From JASJHI01 sp965371355 (GTDB lineage: Bacteria > Actinomycetota > Acidimicrobiia > Acidimicrobiales > Ilumatobacteraceae), in NCBI GenBank assembly GCA_965371355.1, contig CBDUYD010000092.1, positions 1 to 11,452 of the forward strand: 11,452 bases of DNA. The letters run 5' to 3'. Position 1 is the stretch's first letter; every line of letters begins with the position of its first letter. The position numbers and the translations under genes were made by a program. Below are positions 6,452 to 11,452 of the stretch, in pieces. The notes beneath the pieces were generated by a model. The model had not been told where the DNA came from. It searched no databases and saw only the letters and a list, made by a program, of their open reading frames with translations.

Positions 6452-6901
6452 GTGCGGCGAGCAATTCTCTGGTCGTCGGTGCGGCGACTACTCGAACCCG
6501 ACGAGGAACTACACGACGTCGCCTACATGTGGCGCCGCCGTGCCATCGTGCTGCCGTTCGCGATCGCTGCCGGGCTCGTCGTCGGTGCGATCGCACTCCT
6601 GTCGGGCTTCGGAGCGCCGACGAGCGTCGCGATCGCGCTCGCCGGGGTCGCCGTCGCCGCCACAGCGGCGACCGACTACCGCGTGCTCGCAGTCACCGAC
6701 CGGGGGCTCGTGTCGATGAACGGCGGGAGGATTCGTCAGGTCGCCAAACCACCGATCGAACGACTTCCGGCGGCGACAACCGTCGAACGGGTGTCGAACA
6801 ACCTCGTCATCAGCGAATGGCGGGTAGGCGATCGCCGCTATTCGGTGCTCCGGCGCTTCGAGTCGACGATGGCGGCGATCGCCGCGATGTCGCAGCGATG
6901 A
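6452..6901 (+). CDS. Two-helix membrane protein with PH-like C-terminal domain
   Basis: This 149-residue hypothetical protein begins with an amphipathic segment including LEPDEELHDVAYMWRRR (14-30). Two hydrophobic helices follow at about 31-50 and 57-74. A soluble domain rich in short beta-like stretches follows: YRVLAVTDRGLVSMNGGRI (76-94), NNLVISEWRVGDRRYSVLRRF (116-136), then a short helix to the end. The layout (LxPdE start, helix pair, 'vTdrgl' strand) resembles bacterial PH-domain (bPH/YdbT-type) membrane proteins, but I assign this by pattern only. The start is a GTG at 6452 with only a weak GTAGG nearby. The next in-frame Met (26) would lose the conserved-looking acidic segment. Its TGA overlaps the ATG of the protease gene (ATGA), so the two are co-translated and probably functionally linked at the membrane. 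Confidence 0.7.
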   Translation: MRRAILWSSVRRLLEPDEELHDVAYMWRRRAIVLPFAIAAGLVVGAIALLSGFGAPTSVAIALAGVAVAATAATDYRVLAVTDRGLVSMNGGRIRQVAKPPIERLPAATTVERVSNNLVISEWRVGDRRYSVLRRFESTMAAIAAMSQR

Positions 6902-7623
6902 GACCTCCGGCGGGACGTACAGCGCCAACTCTCATCGCAGGCATCGTCGTCGGCATCGTGGCGTTCGCCGGGTGCGCGCAAGGTCGGGACGTCACCGGCC
7001 CCGAGGACCGGGCGGTGACGATCCGCGCGACCGCCTGTGGCGATGCCTCGCACACGACGGGCTCCGGCGTGATGGTCGACGAGGGCACGGTCCTGACCGC
7101 GGCCCACGTCGTGGTCGGCGCGAGCGATGTCCTTGTGGAGATACCCGACGTCACGTGGGAGACGTCCGATCAGCTGGTGGCGACCGTCGTGGTCCTCGAC
7201 CATTCGCGCGACCTGGCGGTGCTCGAGATTCCAGGAGTCGACCTTCCAGGGGTCGACGCGAAGCCGATCGAGCTCGTCGAGCTCGATGCGGGCGACCGGG
7301 TGCGGATCATCGGCGGAGCGAGTTCGGGCACCGTCGATGCCGAGGTCGAACGTCGGGTGTCGATGGAGGTCGACGACGTACGGCGGACGACCCGCAGCGA
7401 GCGCGCCGGCTACGAGGTCGACGCGGCGATCGCCGGTGGCGACAGCGGCGCGGGCATCTACGACGGCAAGGGACGGCTGGCGGGAATCGTGTTCGCCGTC
7501 CCGCGCGCGCGGGGTGATGCGACATTCGCCGTCGGGGCGGTGGAGATCGATGCCGTGATCTCCGCCGAACGTGCAGTACACCGATGTGACCCTGCACACT
7601 CGCAGATGGCGCCGACCGATTGA
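6898..7623 (+). CDS. Trypsin-like serine protease lipoprotein (S1 family, no PDZ)
   Basis: The 241-residue product starts with a lipoprotein signal peptide: hydrophobic residues 11-25 and the lipobox FAGC with Cys26. The rest is a chymotrypsin-fold protease domain with a full triad: His70 (VLTAAHVVVG), Asp105 (HSRDLAVLEI) and Ser183 (AGGDSGAGIYD). The small size and TGSGVMVD/LTAAHV spacing resemble the protease core of HtrA-like and short secreted actinobacterial proteases. No PDZ domain follows. Cys47 and Cys230 could form a disulfide across the domain (inference). The open frame extends upstream to 6529 inside the preceding gene, but the ATG at 6898 gives the signal peptide and the ATGA overlap with the upstream stop, so that start is strongly preferred. 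It probably acts on the outer face of the membrane; its target is unknown. Confidence 0.87.
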   Translation: MRPPAGRTAPTLIAGIVVGIVAFAGCAQGRDVTGPEDRAVTIRATACGDASHTTGSGVMVDEGTVLTAAHVVVGASDVLVEIPDVTWETSDQLVATVVVLDHSRDLAVLEIPGVDLPGVDAKPIELVELDAGDRVRIIGGASSGTVDAEVERRVSMEVDDVRRTTRSERAGYEVDAAIAGGDSGAGIYDGKGRLAGIVFAVPRARGDATFAVGAVEIDAVISAERAVHRCDPAHSQMAPTD

Positions 7624-7694
7624 CCGCCCTCCCGCACCGACCGCGGCTGATCGCCCTCTCGCGCCCGGGCTGCGCAGTGCGAAGGGCGGCGTCG

Positions 7695-7700
7695 TAGGGT
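7695..7700 (+). promoter_or_regulatory. Possible -10 element (TAGGGT) for a near-leaderless transcript
   Basis: TAGGGT fits the actinobacterial TAnnnT -10 and lies six bases before the GTG at 7707, which would place transcription start at or next to the start codon. No matching -35 is visible. The same bases (TAGGG) could instead act as a weak Shine-Dalgarno. Confidence 0.3.
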
Positions 7701-7706
7701 GCCCCG

Positions 7707-8441
7707 GTGTCCCCCGGTGCCGCGCTGCTGATCTTCTTCGGCGGGCTCTTCGCGGGGGTCGTGAACGCGATGGCCGGTGGCGGGTCGTTGCTGACCGTGC
7801 CGCTGCTGTCGCTGGCGGGAGTGGAAGGTCTCGCCGCCAACGGCACGAACCGGATCTCGGTGCTGGTGCAGACCGGCACCGCGGCGCGCGGGTACGTGCG
7901 CCGTCGCGTCGAGGGGTGGAACGAGGCAGTCCAGGTCTTTCCGCCGACGCTGGCGGGTGGATTGGTCGGTTCGCTGGCCGTCTCGCAGCTCGCGGACGAC
8001 ACGTTCGAGCGGCTGTTCGGGTTCTTGATGATCCCGATTCTCGTTCTCGCCCTGTGGCCGACCTCCGATCGTTCGGCCAGGGATCGCTGGCCGAGATGGG
8101 TGACGATCGTCGTGTTCTTCGGCGTCGGCCTCTACGCCGGGGCGATCCAGGCCGGGGTCGGCCTCCTCCTGCTGATGGTGTTGGCGAGGGCCGGTCACGA
8201 TCTCGTGTCGGCGAACCTGATCAAGAGCTATGTCGTGATCGGCGTCTCGATCATCGCCTGCACGATCTTCATCGCCCGCGGCCAGGTCGAGTGGGGCCCC
8301 GCCATCGTGTTGTCGGCAGGCTCGGGTATCGGCGGCTTCGTGGGCGCCAACATCGCTGTCGAGGGCGGCGAGCGGGTGATCAAGCCCGTGCTCGTGATCT
8401 CGGTCGTCGCGCTCTCGGGTCGGATGATCGGCCTCTACTGA
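7707..8441 (+). CDS. TauE/SafE-family sulfite/organosulfonate exporter-like permease
   Basis: This 244-residue integral membrane protein belongs to the TauE/SafE (DUF81) family, whose studied members export sulfite, sulfoacetate or related anions. It has about eight helices in two related halves. The first half carries the hallmark GLFAGVVNAMAGGGSLLTVP (13-32) and LAANGTNRISVLVQ (42-55). The second carries GLYAGAIQAGVGLLLLMVL (141-159) and VSANLIKSYVVIG (167-179). The GTG at 7707 immediately precedes the first helix; AGGG at 7696-7699 is the only ribosome-site candidate. The gene runs convergently into the stress-protein gene 26 bases downstream. With the sulfide:quinone oxidoreductase 1.6 kb away, a role in disposing of oxidised sulfur is possible, but the family also includes members of unknown substrate. 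Confidence 0.88.
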   Translation: MSPGAALLIFFGGLFAGVVNAMAGGGSLLTVPLLSLAGVEGLAANGTNRISVLVQTGTAARGYVRRRVEGWNEAVQVFPPTLAGGLVGSLAVSQLADDTFERLFGFLMIPILVLALWPTSDRSARDRWPRWVTIVVFFGVGLYAGAIQAGVGLLLLMVLARAGHDLVSANLIKSYVVIGVSIIACTIFIARGQVEWGPAIVLSAGSGIGGFVGANIAVEGGERVIKPVLVISVVALSGRMIGLY

Positions 8442-8467
8442 TCAGCGCTTTGTGGCAGCCGGTCGTC

Positions 8468-8932
8468 TCATTCGCCGCAGCTGACCACGAGCACCGAGCA
8501 GCTGCCATGGGCGTGATGGACGACCTTCGTCGACACGCTGCCCAGGAACAATCGTGCGCCGGCGCCGTGGCCCTGCGAGCCGACGACGATCAGCTCGGCT
8601 CGCTCGCGCTCGGCGATGGCGATCAGCGCGTCGGCGGGAGCGTCGCTCACCAGGTGCGTCTCGACGGCCACTCCGTAGGGCTTCATCAGCTCGTCCGCCT
8701 TCGCGAGAACGTACTTGTCGCCGGCGTACAGATCGGGATCGGCATCCCACGACTCGGGAAGGTGGTCGAGCGCGTCGAGCACCTCGGCACGCTCGACGCG
8801 GCGGCTGGCCATGACGATGTGGATGACCTCGGTCCCGGTCGCCCTCGCCAGCTCGCCGGCGTGGCGGAGGGCGGTGTTCGCCGCGTCCGAGCCGTCTGTG
8901 CCGACCACGATCTTGCTGTACAACGAGTCCAC
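8468..8932 (-). CDS. Universal stress protein (UspA family, ATP-binding type)
   Basis: This single-domain 154-residue UspA protein is the only clear minus-strand gene. It begins with the strand-loop IVVGTDGSDAANTAL (8-22), in which Asp13 would contact the nucleotide. It ends with IVVGSQGHGAGARLFLGS (115-132), an exact G-2x-G-9x-G-S motif of ATP-binding Usps, followed by the final strand CSVLVVS (145-151). The start is a GTG at 8932 with no strong ribosome site. An ATG eight bases further upstream (8938-8940 on the plus strand) is out of frame, so GTG is preferred. The region in front contains nested palindromes that may control it. It is convergent with the TauE/SafE gene and divergent from the DUF202 pair. 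The cytoplasmic role is probably stress or energy sensing; its partner is unknown. Confidence 0.92.
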   Translation of the reverse strand: MDSLYSKIVVGTDGSDAANTALRHAGELARATGTEVIHIVMASRRVERAEVLDALDHLPESWDADPDLYAGDKYVLAKADELMKPYGVAVETHLVSDAPADALIAIAERERAELIVVGSQGHGAGARLFLGSVSTKVVHHAHGSCSVLVVSCGE

Positions 8933-8933
8933 G

Positions 8934-8977
8934 GTTCCATGTTGTCACGCCCGCACGTGCGGTCGCGACCGTGGAAC
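8934..8977. promoter_or_regulatory. Nested palindromes upstream of the usp gene
   Basis: CCGCACGTGCGG (8951-8962) is a perfect 12-base palindrome. GGTCGCGACC (8961-8970) is a perfect 10-base palindrome sharing two bases with it. GTTCCA (8934-8939) and TGGAAC (8972-8977) form outer arms almost concentric with the first. The cluster sits 2-45 bases before the usp GTG on the minus strand. It is a good candidate operator or leader structure for usp; the regulator is unknown. Confidence 0.45.
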
Positions 8978-9033
8978 ACCGGGACGCTCCGAGCGACGTT
9001 CGCGCCACGGCCTCGATCGGTCCCACCCGTCTT

Positions 9034-9084
9034 GATCGGATGGGGCCGATCGATGGGCCCGATCGATGGGCCGGATCGATGGGC
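9034..9084 (+). repeat. Four tandem ~13-base repeats (GATCGATGGGCC-type)
   Basis: Consecutive units are GATCGGATGGGGCC (9034-9047), GATCGATGGGCCC (9048-9060), GATCGATGGGCCG (9061-9073) and GATCGATGGGC (9074-9084). A further degenerate start (GATCGG) occurs at 9015. The array ends just before the proposed -10 and start of the first DUF202 gene, in the divergent usp/DUF202 region. It may be a multi-site operator or a slippage product. Confidence 0.75.
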
Positions 9085-9089
9085 GGGGC

Positions 9090-9095
9090 TACTGT
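9090..9095 (+). promoter_or_regulatory. Possible -10 element (TACTGT) of the DUF202 operon
   Basis: TACTGT fits TAnnnT and lies seven bases before the GTG at 9103, so transcription could start at the initiation codon (leaderless). The tandem repeats end six bases upstream and would cover the -35 region. The call rests on pattern only. Confidence 0.35.
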
Positions 9096-9102
9096 GGCGC
9101 CG

Positions 9103-9558
9103 GTGGACAGCAATGAGAAGGGGGGCGAGAGAGGGGGCGATGAAGGGGACCCGCCGCAGTCGGTCCCCCGGCCGGACGACAACGGTCAGCCACCCGAGCG
9201 ATGGCACTTCTTCCCCGGTGATCCCCGATCGGTCGGAGATGATCCCGACTTCCGGTTCACGTTGGCGAACGAGCGGACCTTTCTCGCTTGGATCCGAACC
9301 GCCCTCGCGCTCGCCGCGGGTGGGCTCGCCGCGGTCACCATCCTCGACGACTTCACCGGCGAAGAGATCCTGGGGATCGGCCTGCTGACGTTGAGCTTCT
9401 TCACGTCGGCGACCGCGTATCGGCGGTGGGCCCTCAACGAGCGGGCCATGCGATTGAGACAACCCCTCCCCGCGTCGCGTCTACCGTTGATCATGTCGGT
9501 CGGTGTGGCGATCGTCGCCGTCCTCGCGGCCGTGTTGTTCGCCTTGGACGTCTCGTGA
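9103..9558 (+). CDS. DUF202-family membrane protein (YidH-like)
   Basis: This is a 151-residue protein with start GTG at 9103. The first ~50 residues are a hydrophilic Gly/Asp/Pro-rich tail. The DUF202 signature DFRFTLANERTFLAWIRTAL (49-68) follows, with helices at about 62-81, 88-106 and 126-148. The family is widespread, with no firmly established biochemical role. The frame stays open back to an ATG at 8971, but that extension would translate the tandem repeats and the edge of the palindrome cluster. A GTG at 9094 is another option. I prefer 9103 because of the nearby TAnnnT element and the hydrophilic start. The stop overlaps the next gene's GTG (GTGA), giving a tightly coupled pair like E. 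coli yidH-yidG. Confidence 0.8.
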   Translation: MDSNEKGGERGGDEGDPPQSVPRPDDNGQPPERWHFFPGDPRSVGDDPDFRFTLANERTFLAWIRTALALAAGGLAAVTILDDFTGEEILGIGLLTLSFFTSATAYRRWALNERAMRLRQPLPASRLPLIMSVGVAIVAVLAAVLFALDVS

Positions 9559-9887
9559 GGCCCGTCACCGTATTCGATCCCATGATGCAGCACGAACGCA
9601 CGTCGCTGGCGTGGGAACGTACCGCCATCTCGATGATGGTCGCCGGCCTGTTGCTCGGCCGCTACGCGGCAACACTCCACCCTGCCCTCGGCTCGATCGG
9701 AATCATGCAGGTCGCGCTCGGGAGTGCACTGCTGATCTGGTCGGGACGGCACTACGACGATCTCCACGGCCCACTGCGTGCCGGAGTCAGTCCCGTGCAT
9801 GTCGGGGGGGCGCGCTTGATCGGGGCATCGACGACCGCTTTCATCGGCATCGCCGTGATCATCGCTTTGGTGATCGCACTCAAGTAG
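9555..9887 (+). CDS. Second DUF202-family membrane protein (YidG-like)
   Basis: This 110-residue protein starts at GTG 9555, which overlaps the stop of the preceding DUF202 gene by four bases. The signature MMQHERTSLAWERTAISMM (10-28) is near the N-terminus. Three helices lie at about 22-38, 47-63 and 87-109, separated by short loops (GRHYDDLHGPLRAG). The compact size is typical of the family. The frame extends far upstream to 9288 inside the other gene, but only the GTG at 9555 gives a protein that aligns with DUF202 from its first residues. In-frame ATGs at codons 10 and 11 are possible alternative starts but lack a ribosome site. The two DUF202 proteins probably form a hetero-oligomer (inference from coupling and paralogy). 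The function is unknown. Confidence 0.82.
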   Translation: MRPVTVFDPMMQHERTSLAWERTAISMMVAGLLLGRYAATLHPALGSIGIMQVALGSALLIWSGRHYDDLHGPLRAGVSPVHVGGARLIGASTTAFIGIAVIIALVIALK

Positions 9888-9927
9888 GCGAACTATCCTC
9901 GTGGTCGCCGCGGCGCATTTCTCACGG

Positions 9928-9957
9928 TTGACATCGTGGTACGAATGTCCGTACAAT
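9928..9957 (+). promoter_or_regulatory. Near-consensus promoter of the sqr gene
   Basis: TTGACA (9928-9933) and TACAAT (9952-9957) are separated by 18 bases. One hexamer is perfect and the other has one mismatch to the housekeeping-sigma consensus. Transcription would start near 9964, giving a leader of about 43 bases before the ATG at 10007. This is the clearest promoter in the window. Confidence 0.78.
9939..9954 (+). promoter_or_regulatory. Inverted repeat in the sqr promoter spacer (candidate operator)
   Basis: GTACG (9939-9943) and CGTAC (9950-9954) form a 5-6-5 dyad inside the spacer, running into the -10. A repressor such as an ArsR-type or other sulfide/persulfide sensor bound here would block polymerase. 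The existence of the dyad is seen; the regulator is inference, and no regulator gene lies in the window. Confidence 0.4.
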
Positions 9958-10006
9958 AGCCAACAGATCGGGTCGGCCGCCACCGGCCACTCCACGAGGG
10001 GAACAC

Positions 10007-11206
10007 ATGCCTACTACCGCTCATCACAAGGTCGTCATCGTCGGAGGTGGCTCGGCCGGCATCTCCGTAGCCGCACGGCTCGTCAGAGATGTCGATGACG
10101 TCGCGCTGATCGAACCGTCCGACAAGCACTACTACCAACCGCTCTGGACCCTGGTCGGTGCGGGCTGCTCGACGATCGCCAAGACCGAGCGGGCCGAGTC
10201 GTCGGTGATGCCCAAGAAGGTGACCTGGATCAAGGACGCCGCCGATTCCTTCGATCCCGACAACAACGCGGTACACACCACCGGCGGCGAGACGATCGGC
10301 TACGACGTCCTCATCGTGTGCCCGGGCATCCAGCTGGATTGGGACAAGATCCCCGGCCTCACCGAGACGCTCGGCCTGAACGGTGTGTCGTCCAACTACC
10401 TCCCGGATCTCGCCCCCAAGACGTGGGAGTTCATCAAGAACACCACATCGGGAACCGCCGTGTTCACGATGCCGAGCGGTCCGATCAAGTGTGCGGGCGC
10501 GCCGCAGAAGATCGCCTATCTCGCCTGCGATCAGTGGCGGCGGCTCGGAGTGCTCGACAAGATCGATGTCCATCTCGTCCTCCCGACACCCCGGATGTTC
10601 GGGATCCCCGTGTTCGCGGACGAACTCGACAAGGTCGTGGCCGACTACGGCATCAACGTCCACTTCGAAGCCGAACTGGAGTCTGTCGACGCCGACGCCA
10701 AGAAGGCCACGTTCAAGAGCATGAACGAGGGCGGCGACGGCTTCTCGCTGCCGTACGACATGATGCACGTCGTACCACCCCAGTCGGCACCCGACTGGGT
10801 GAAGTCGAGCCCGCTCGCCACCGACGCGCCGTCGGGCTATGTCGACATCGACAAGAACACTCTCCAACATGTCAGGTACCCGAACGTGTTCTCGCTCGGC
10901 GATGCGGGATCCAGCCCGAACTCGAAGACCGGCGCGGCGATCCGCAAGCAGGCGCCCGTCGTCGCAGCCAATGTCGTGCGCCAACTCGCCGGCGGCGATC
11001 CGACCCAGAACTACGGCGGGTACGCGTCGTGCCCGATCACGACGTCGACCCACAGCATGCTGCTGGCGGAGTTCGACTACACGATGGAACCGACGCCGAG
11101 CATCCCGGTGATCAACACGTTGAAGCCGCGTCGCGACATGTGGTACCTCAAGAAGTACGGGCTCCCGGCGCTGTACTGGAACCTGATGCTGAAGGGTCGC
11201 GCATGA
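10007..11206 (+). CDS. sqr: Sulfide:quinone oxidoreductase, type II (SQRDL-like)
   Basis: This 399-residue FAD flavoprotein oxidises sulfide to a persulfide or polysulfide and passes electrons to the membrane quinone pool. The N-terminal dinucleotide fold has VVIVGGGSAG (9-18). GPIKCAGAPQKIAYLACDQW (158-177) carries catalytic Cys162, and YASCPITTSTHSMLLAEFDY (339-358) carries catalytic Cys342. Both blocks closely resemble the mitochondrial SQOR cysteines. FSLGDAGSSPNSKTGAAIRK (295-314) is the second FAD-contact region. The C-terminal LKKYGLPALYWNLMLKG (381-397) is the amphipathic membrane-binding segment seen in this type. Other cysteines (54, 105, 174) are not at the known active-site positions. 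The ATG at 10007 has GAGGGGA (9996-10002) in front. The gene has its own strong promoter and terminator, so it is probably a single-gene unit. No persulfide dioxygenase or rhodanese gene is visible beside it. Confidence 0.95.
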   Translation: MPTTAHHKVVIVGGGSAGISVAARLVRDVDDVALIEPSDKHYYQPLWTLVGAGCSTIAKTERAESSVMPKKVTWIKDAADSFDPDNNAVHTTGGETIGYDVLIVCPGIQLDWDKIPGLTETLGLNGVSSNYLPDLAPKTWEFIKNTTSGTAVFTMPSGPIKCAGAPQKIAYLACDQWRRLGVLDKIDVHLVLPTPRMFGIPVFADELDKVVADYGINVHFEAELESVDADAKKATFKSMNEGGDGFSLPYDMMHVVPPQSAPDWVKSSPLATDAPSGYVDIDKNTLQHVRYPNVFSLGDAGSSPNSKTGAAIRKQAPVVAANVVRQLAGGDPTQNYGGYASCPITTSTHSMLLAEFDYTMEPTPSIPVINTLKPRRDMWYLKKYGLPALYWNLMLKGRA

Positions 11207-11220
11207 ACGGGTGATCTTGT

Positions 11221-11272
11221 TCGAGATCGAGTCCTCCGTCCGTGCGAGCGCACGGCTTGCACGAGATCTCGA
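11221..11272 (+). other. Nested stem-loop in the sqr 3' region
   Basis: TCGAGATC (11221-11228) pairs with GATCTCGA (11265-11272), enclosing a tight hairpin CCGTGC-GAGC-GCACGG (11240-11255). It lies between the sqr stop and the terminator hairpin. No T-run follows. It may stabilise the 3' end of the transcript; no function is established. Confidence 0.4.
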
Positions 11273-11291
11273 GACGGCAGCATTCCCCCCG

Positions 11292-11341
11292 CGTTCCGGG
11301 GGAGGGGTAACACCTCTCCCCCGGAGCGGCGCTGTTGTTCT
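11292..11341 (+). terminator. Strong intrinsic terminator after sqr
   Basis: Bases 11292-11307 pair with 11313-11328 in a 16-base-pair stem (two G-T pairs, otherwise perfect) around the five-base loop TAACA. A moderately T-rich stretch (TGTTGTTCT, 11333-11341) follows. The stem centre is GGGGGAG/CTCCCCC. It lies about 85 bases after the sqr stop and is the most convincing terminator in the window. Confidence 0.8.
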
Positions 11342-11452
11342 CCTACGATGCAATCCCGACCATCCGGCTCCGCAATCCGACGACCTCCGGCGTACCGCCA
11401 CAGAGGGCTCGAGGATTCCGACACCATCGGGGTGGCGGGTCCGGTACTTCGG
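11342..11452 (+). other. Right-edge segment, no confident gene
   Basis: TACGAT (11344-11349) resembles a -10 element. An ATG at 11348 opens a frame that stays open for 35 codons to the window edge, starting MQSRPSGSAIRRPP. It has no ribosome site and no recognisable motif. It could be the start of a next gene or just an open frame in GC-rich DNA. Confidence 0.2.

Noticed and set aside
6529..6897. Upstream extension of the protease frame into the PH-like gene
   Set aside because: The extension is Arg-rich shadow sequence; the ATG at 6898 gives a proper lipoprotein signal peptide and an ATGA overlap.
9034..9084. Tandem repeats as a CRISPR array or plasmid iterons
   Set aside because: The units are contiguous with no spacers, which excludes CRISPR; there is no replication gene nearby to support iterons.
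8971..9102. N-terminal extension of the first DUF202 protein from an ATG at 8971
   Set aside because: It would translate the tandem repeat array and the edge of the palindrome cluster; the signature begins much later and a GTG at 9103 fits better. Not fully excluded.
7571..9388. 605-codon plus-strand frame spanning the TauE/SafE, usp and DUF202 genes
   Set aside because: It crosses three well-supported genes on both strands, is Arg-rich and matches no family; it is chance openness in GC-rich DNA.
9893..11401. 502-codon minus-strand frame opposite sqr
   Set aside because: It covers a strong promoter, the complete SQR gene with both catalytic cysteines and a terminator; its product is low-complexity and unrecognisable.

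Overview
The window is GC-rich DNA with dense, mostly plus-strand genes, frequent GTG starts, ATGA/GTGA/TGATG stop-start overlaps, and a Tat-type lipoprotein signal followed by an Asp/Ser/Thr/Gly-rich linker. These traits suggest a high-GC actinobacterium, possibly an Acidimicrobiia (Ilumatobacter-like) lineage. That placement is inference from style; no taxonomic marker gene is present.

Layout. Bases 1-1292 are the 3' end of an aromatic meta-cleavage (2-hydroxymuconate) operon: a few codons of an upstream gene, a complete 4-hydroxy-2-oxovalerate aldolase with all known active-site residues, and a 4-oxalocrotonate tautomerase. An AEC-family permease follows at 1443-2345. Bases 2379-6353 hold a complete three-part TRAP transporter in the order Q-M-P. 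It has a candidate promoter in front, a six-helix small permease with a long N-terminal tail, a large permease, and a lipid-anchored binding protein. The binding protein keeps residues spaced as in the Na+/2-oxo acid site of TakP, so 2-oxo acid or related carboxylate uptake is a reasonable hypothesis next to a pathway that makes 2-oxo acids.

Bases 6452-7623 are an overlapping pair: a small two-helix membrane protein with a PH-like tail, and a secreted trypsin-like serine protease lipoprotein with an intact triad. Bases 7707-8441 encode a TauE/SafE-type exporter, which runs convergently into a minus-strand UspA-type stress protein (8468-8932). The divergent region 8933-9102 holds nested palindromes and four tandem ~13-base repeats. 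It leads into two overlapping DUF202 membrane-protein genes (9103-9558 and 9555-9887), an arrangement that recalls E. coli yidH/yidG.

The last gene (10007-11206) is a type II sulfide:quinone oxidoreductase with both catalytic cysteines. It has a near-consensus TTGACA/TACAAT promoter whose spacer carries a dyad, and a strong terminator downstream. With the TauE/SafE protein this suggests a sulfur-handling neighbourhood, but the link is positional only.

I see no RNA genes, CRISPR arrays, insertion sequences, integrases or phage genes. The genes are mostly of known families. The least explained parts are the PH-like/protease pair, the DUF202 pair with its upstream repeats, and the regulatory DNA around usp and sqr.
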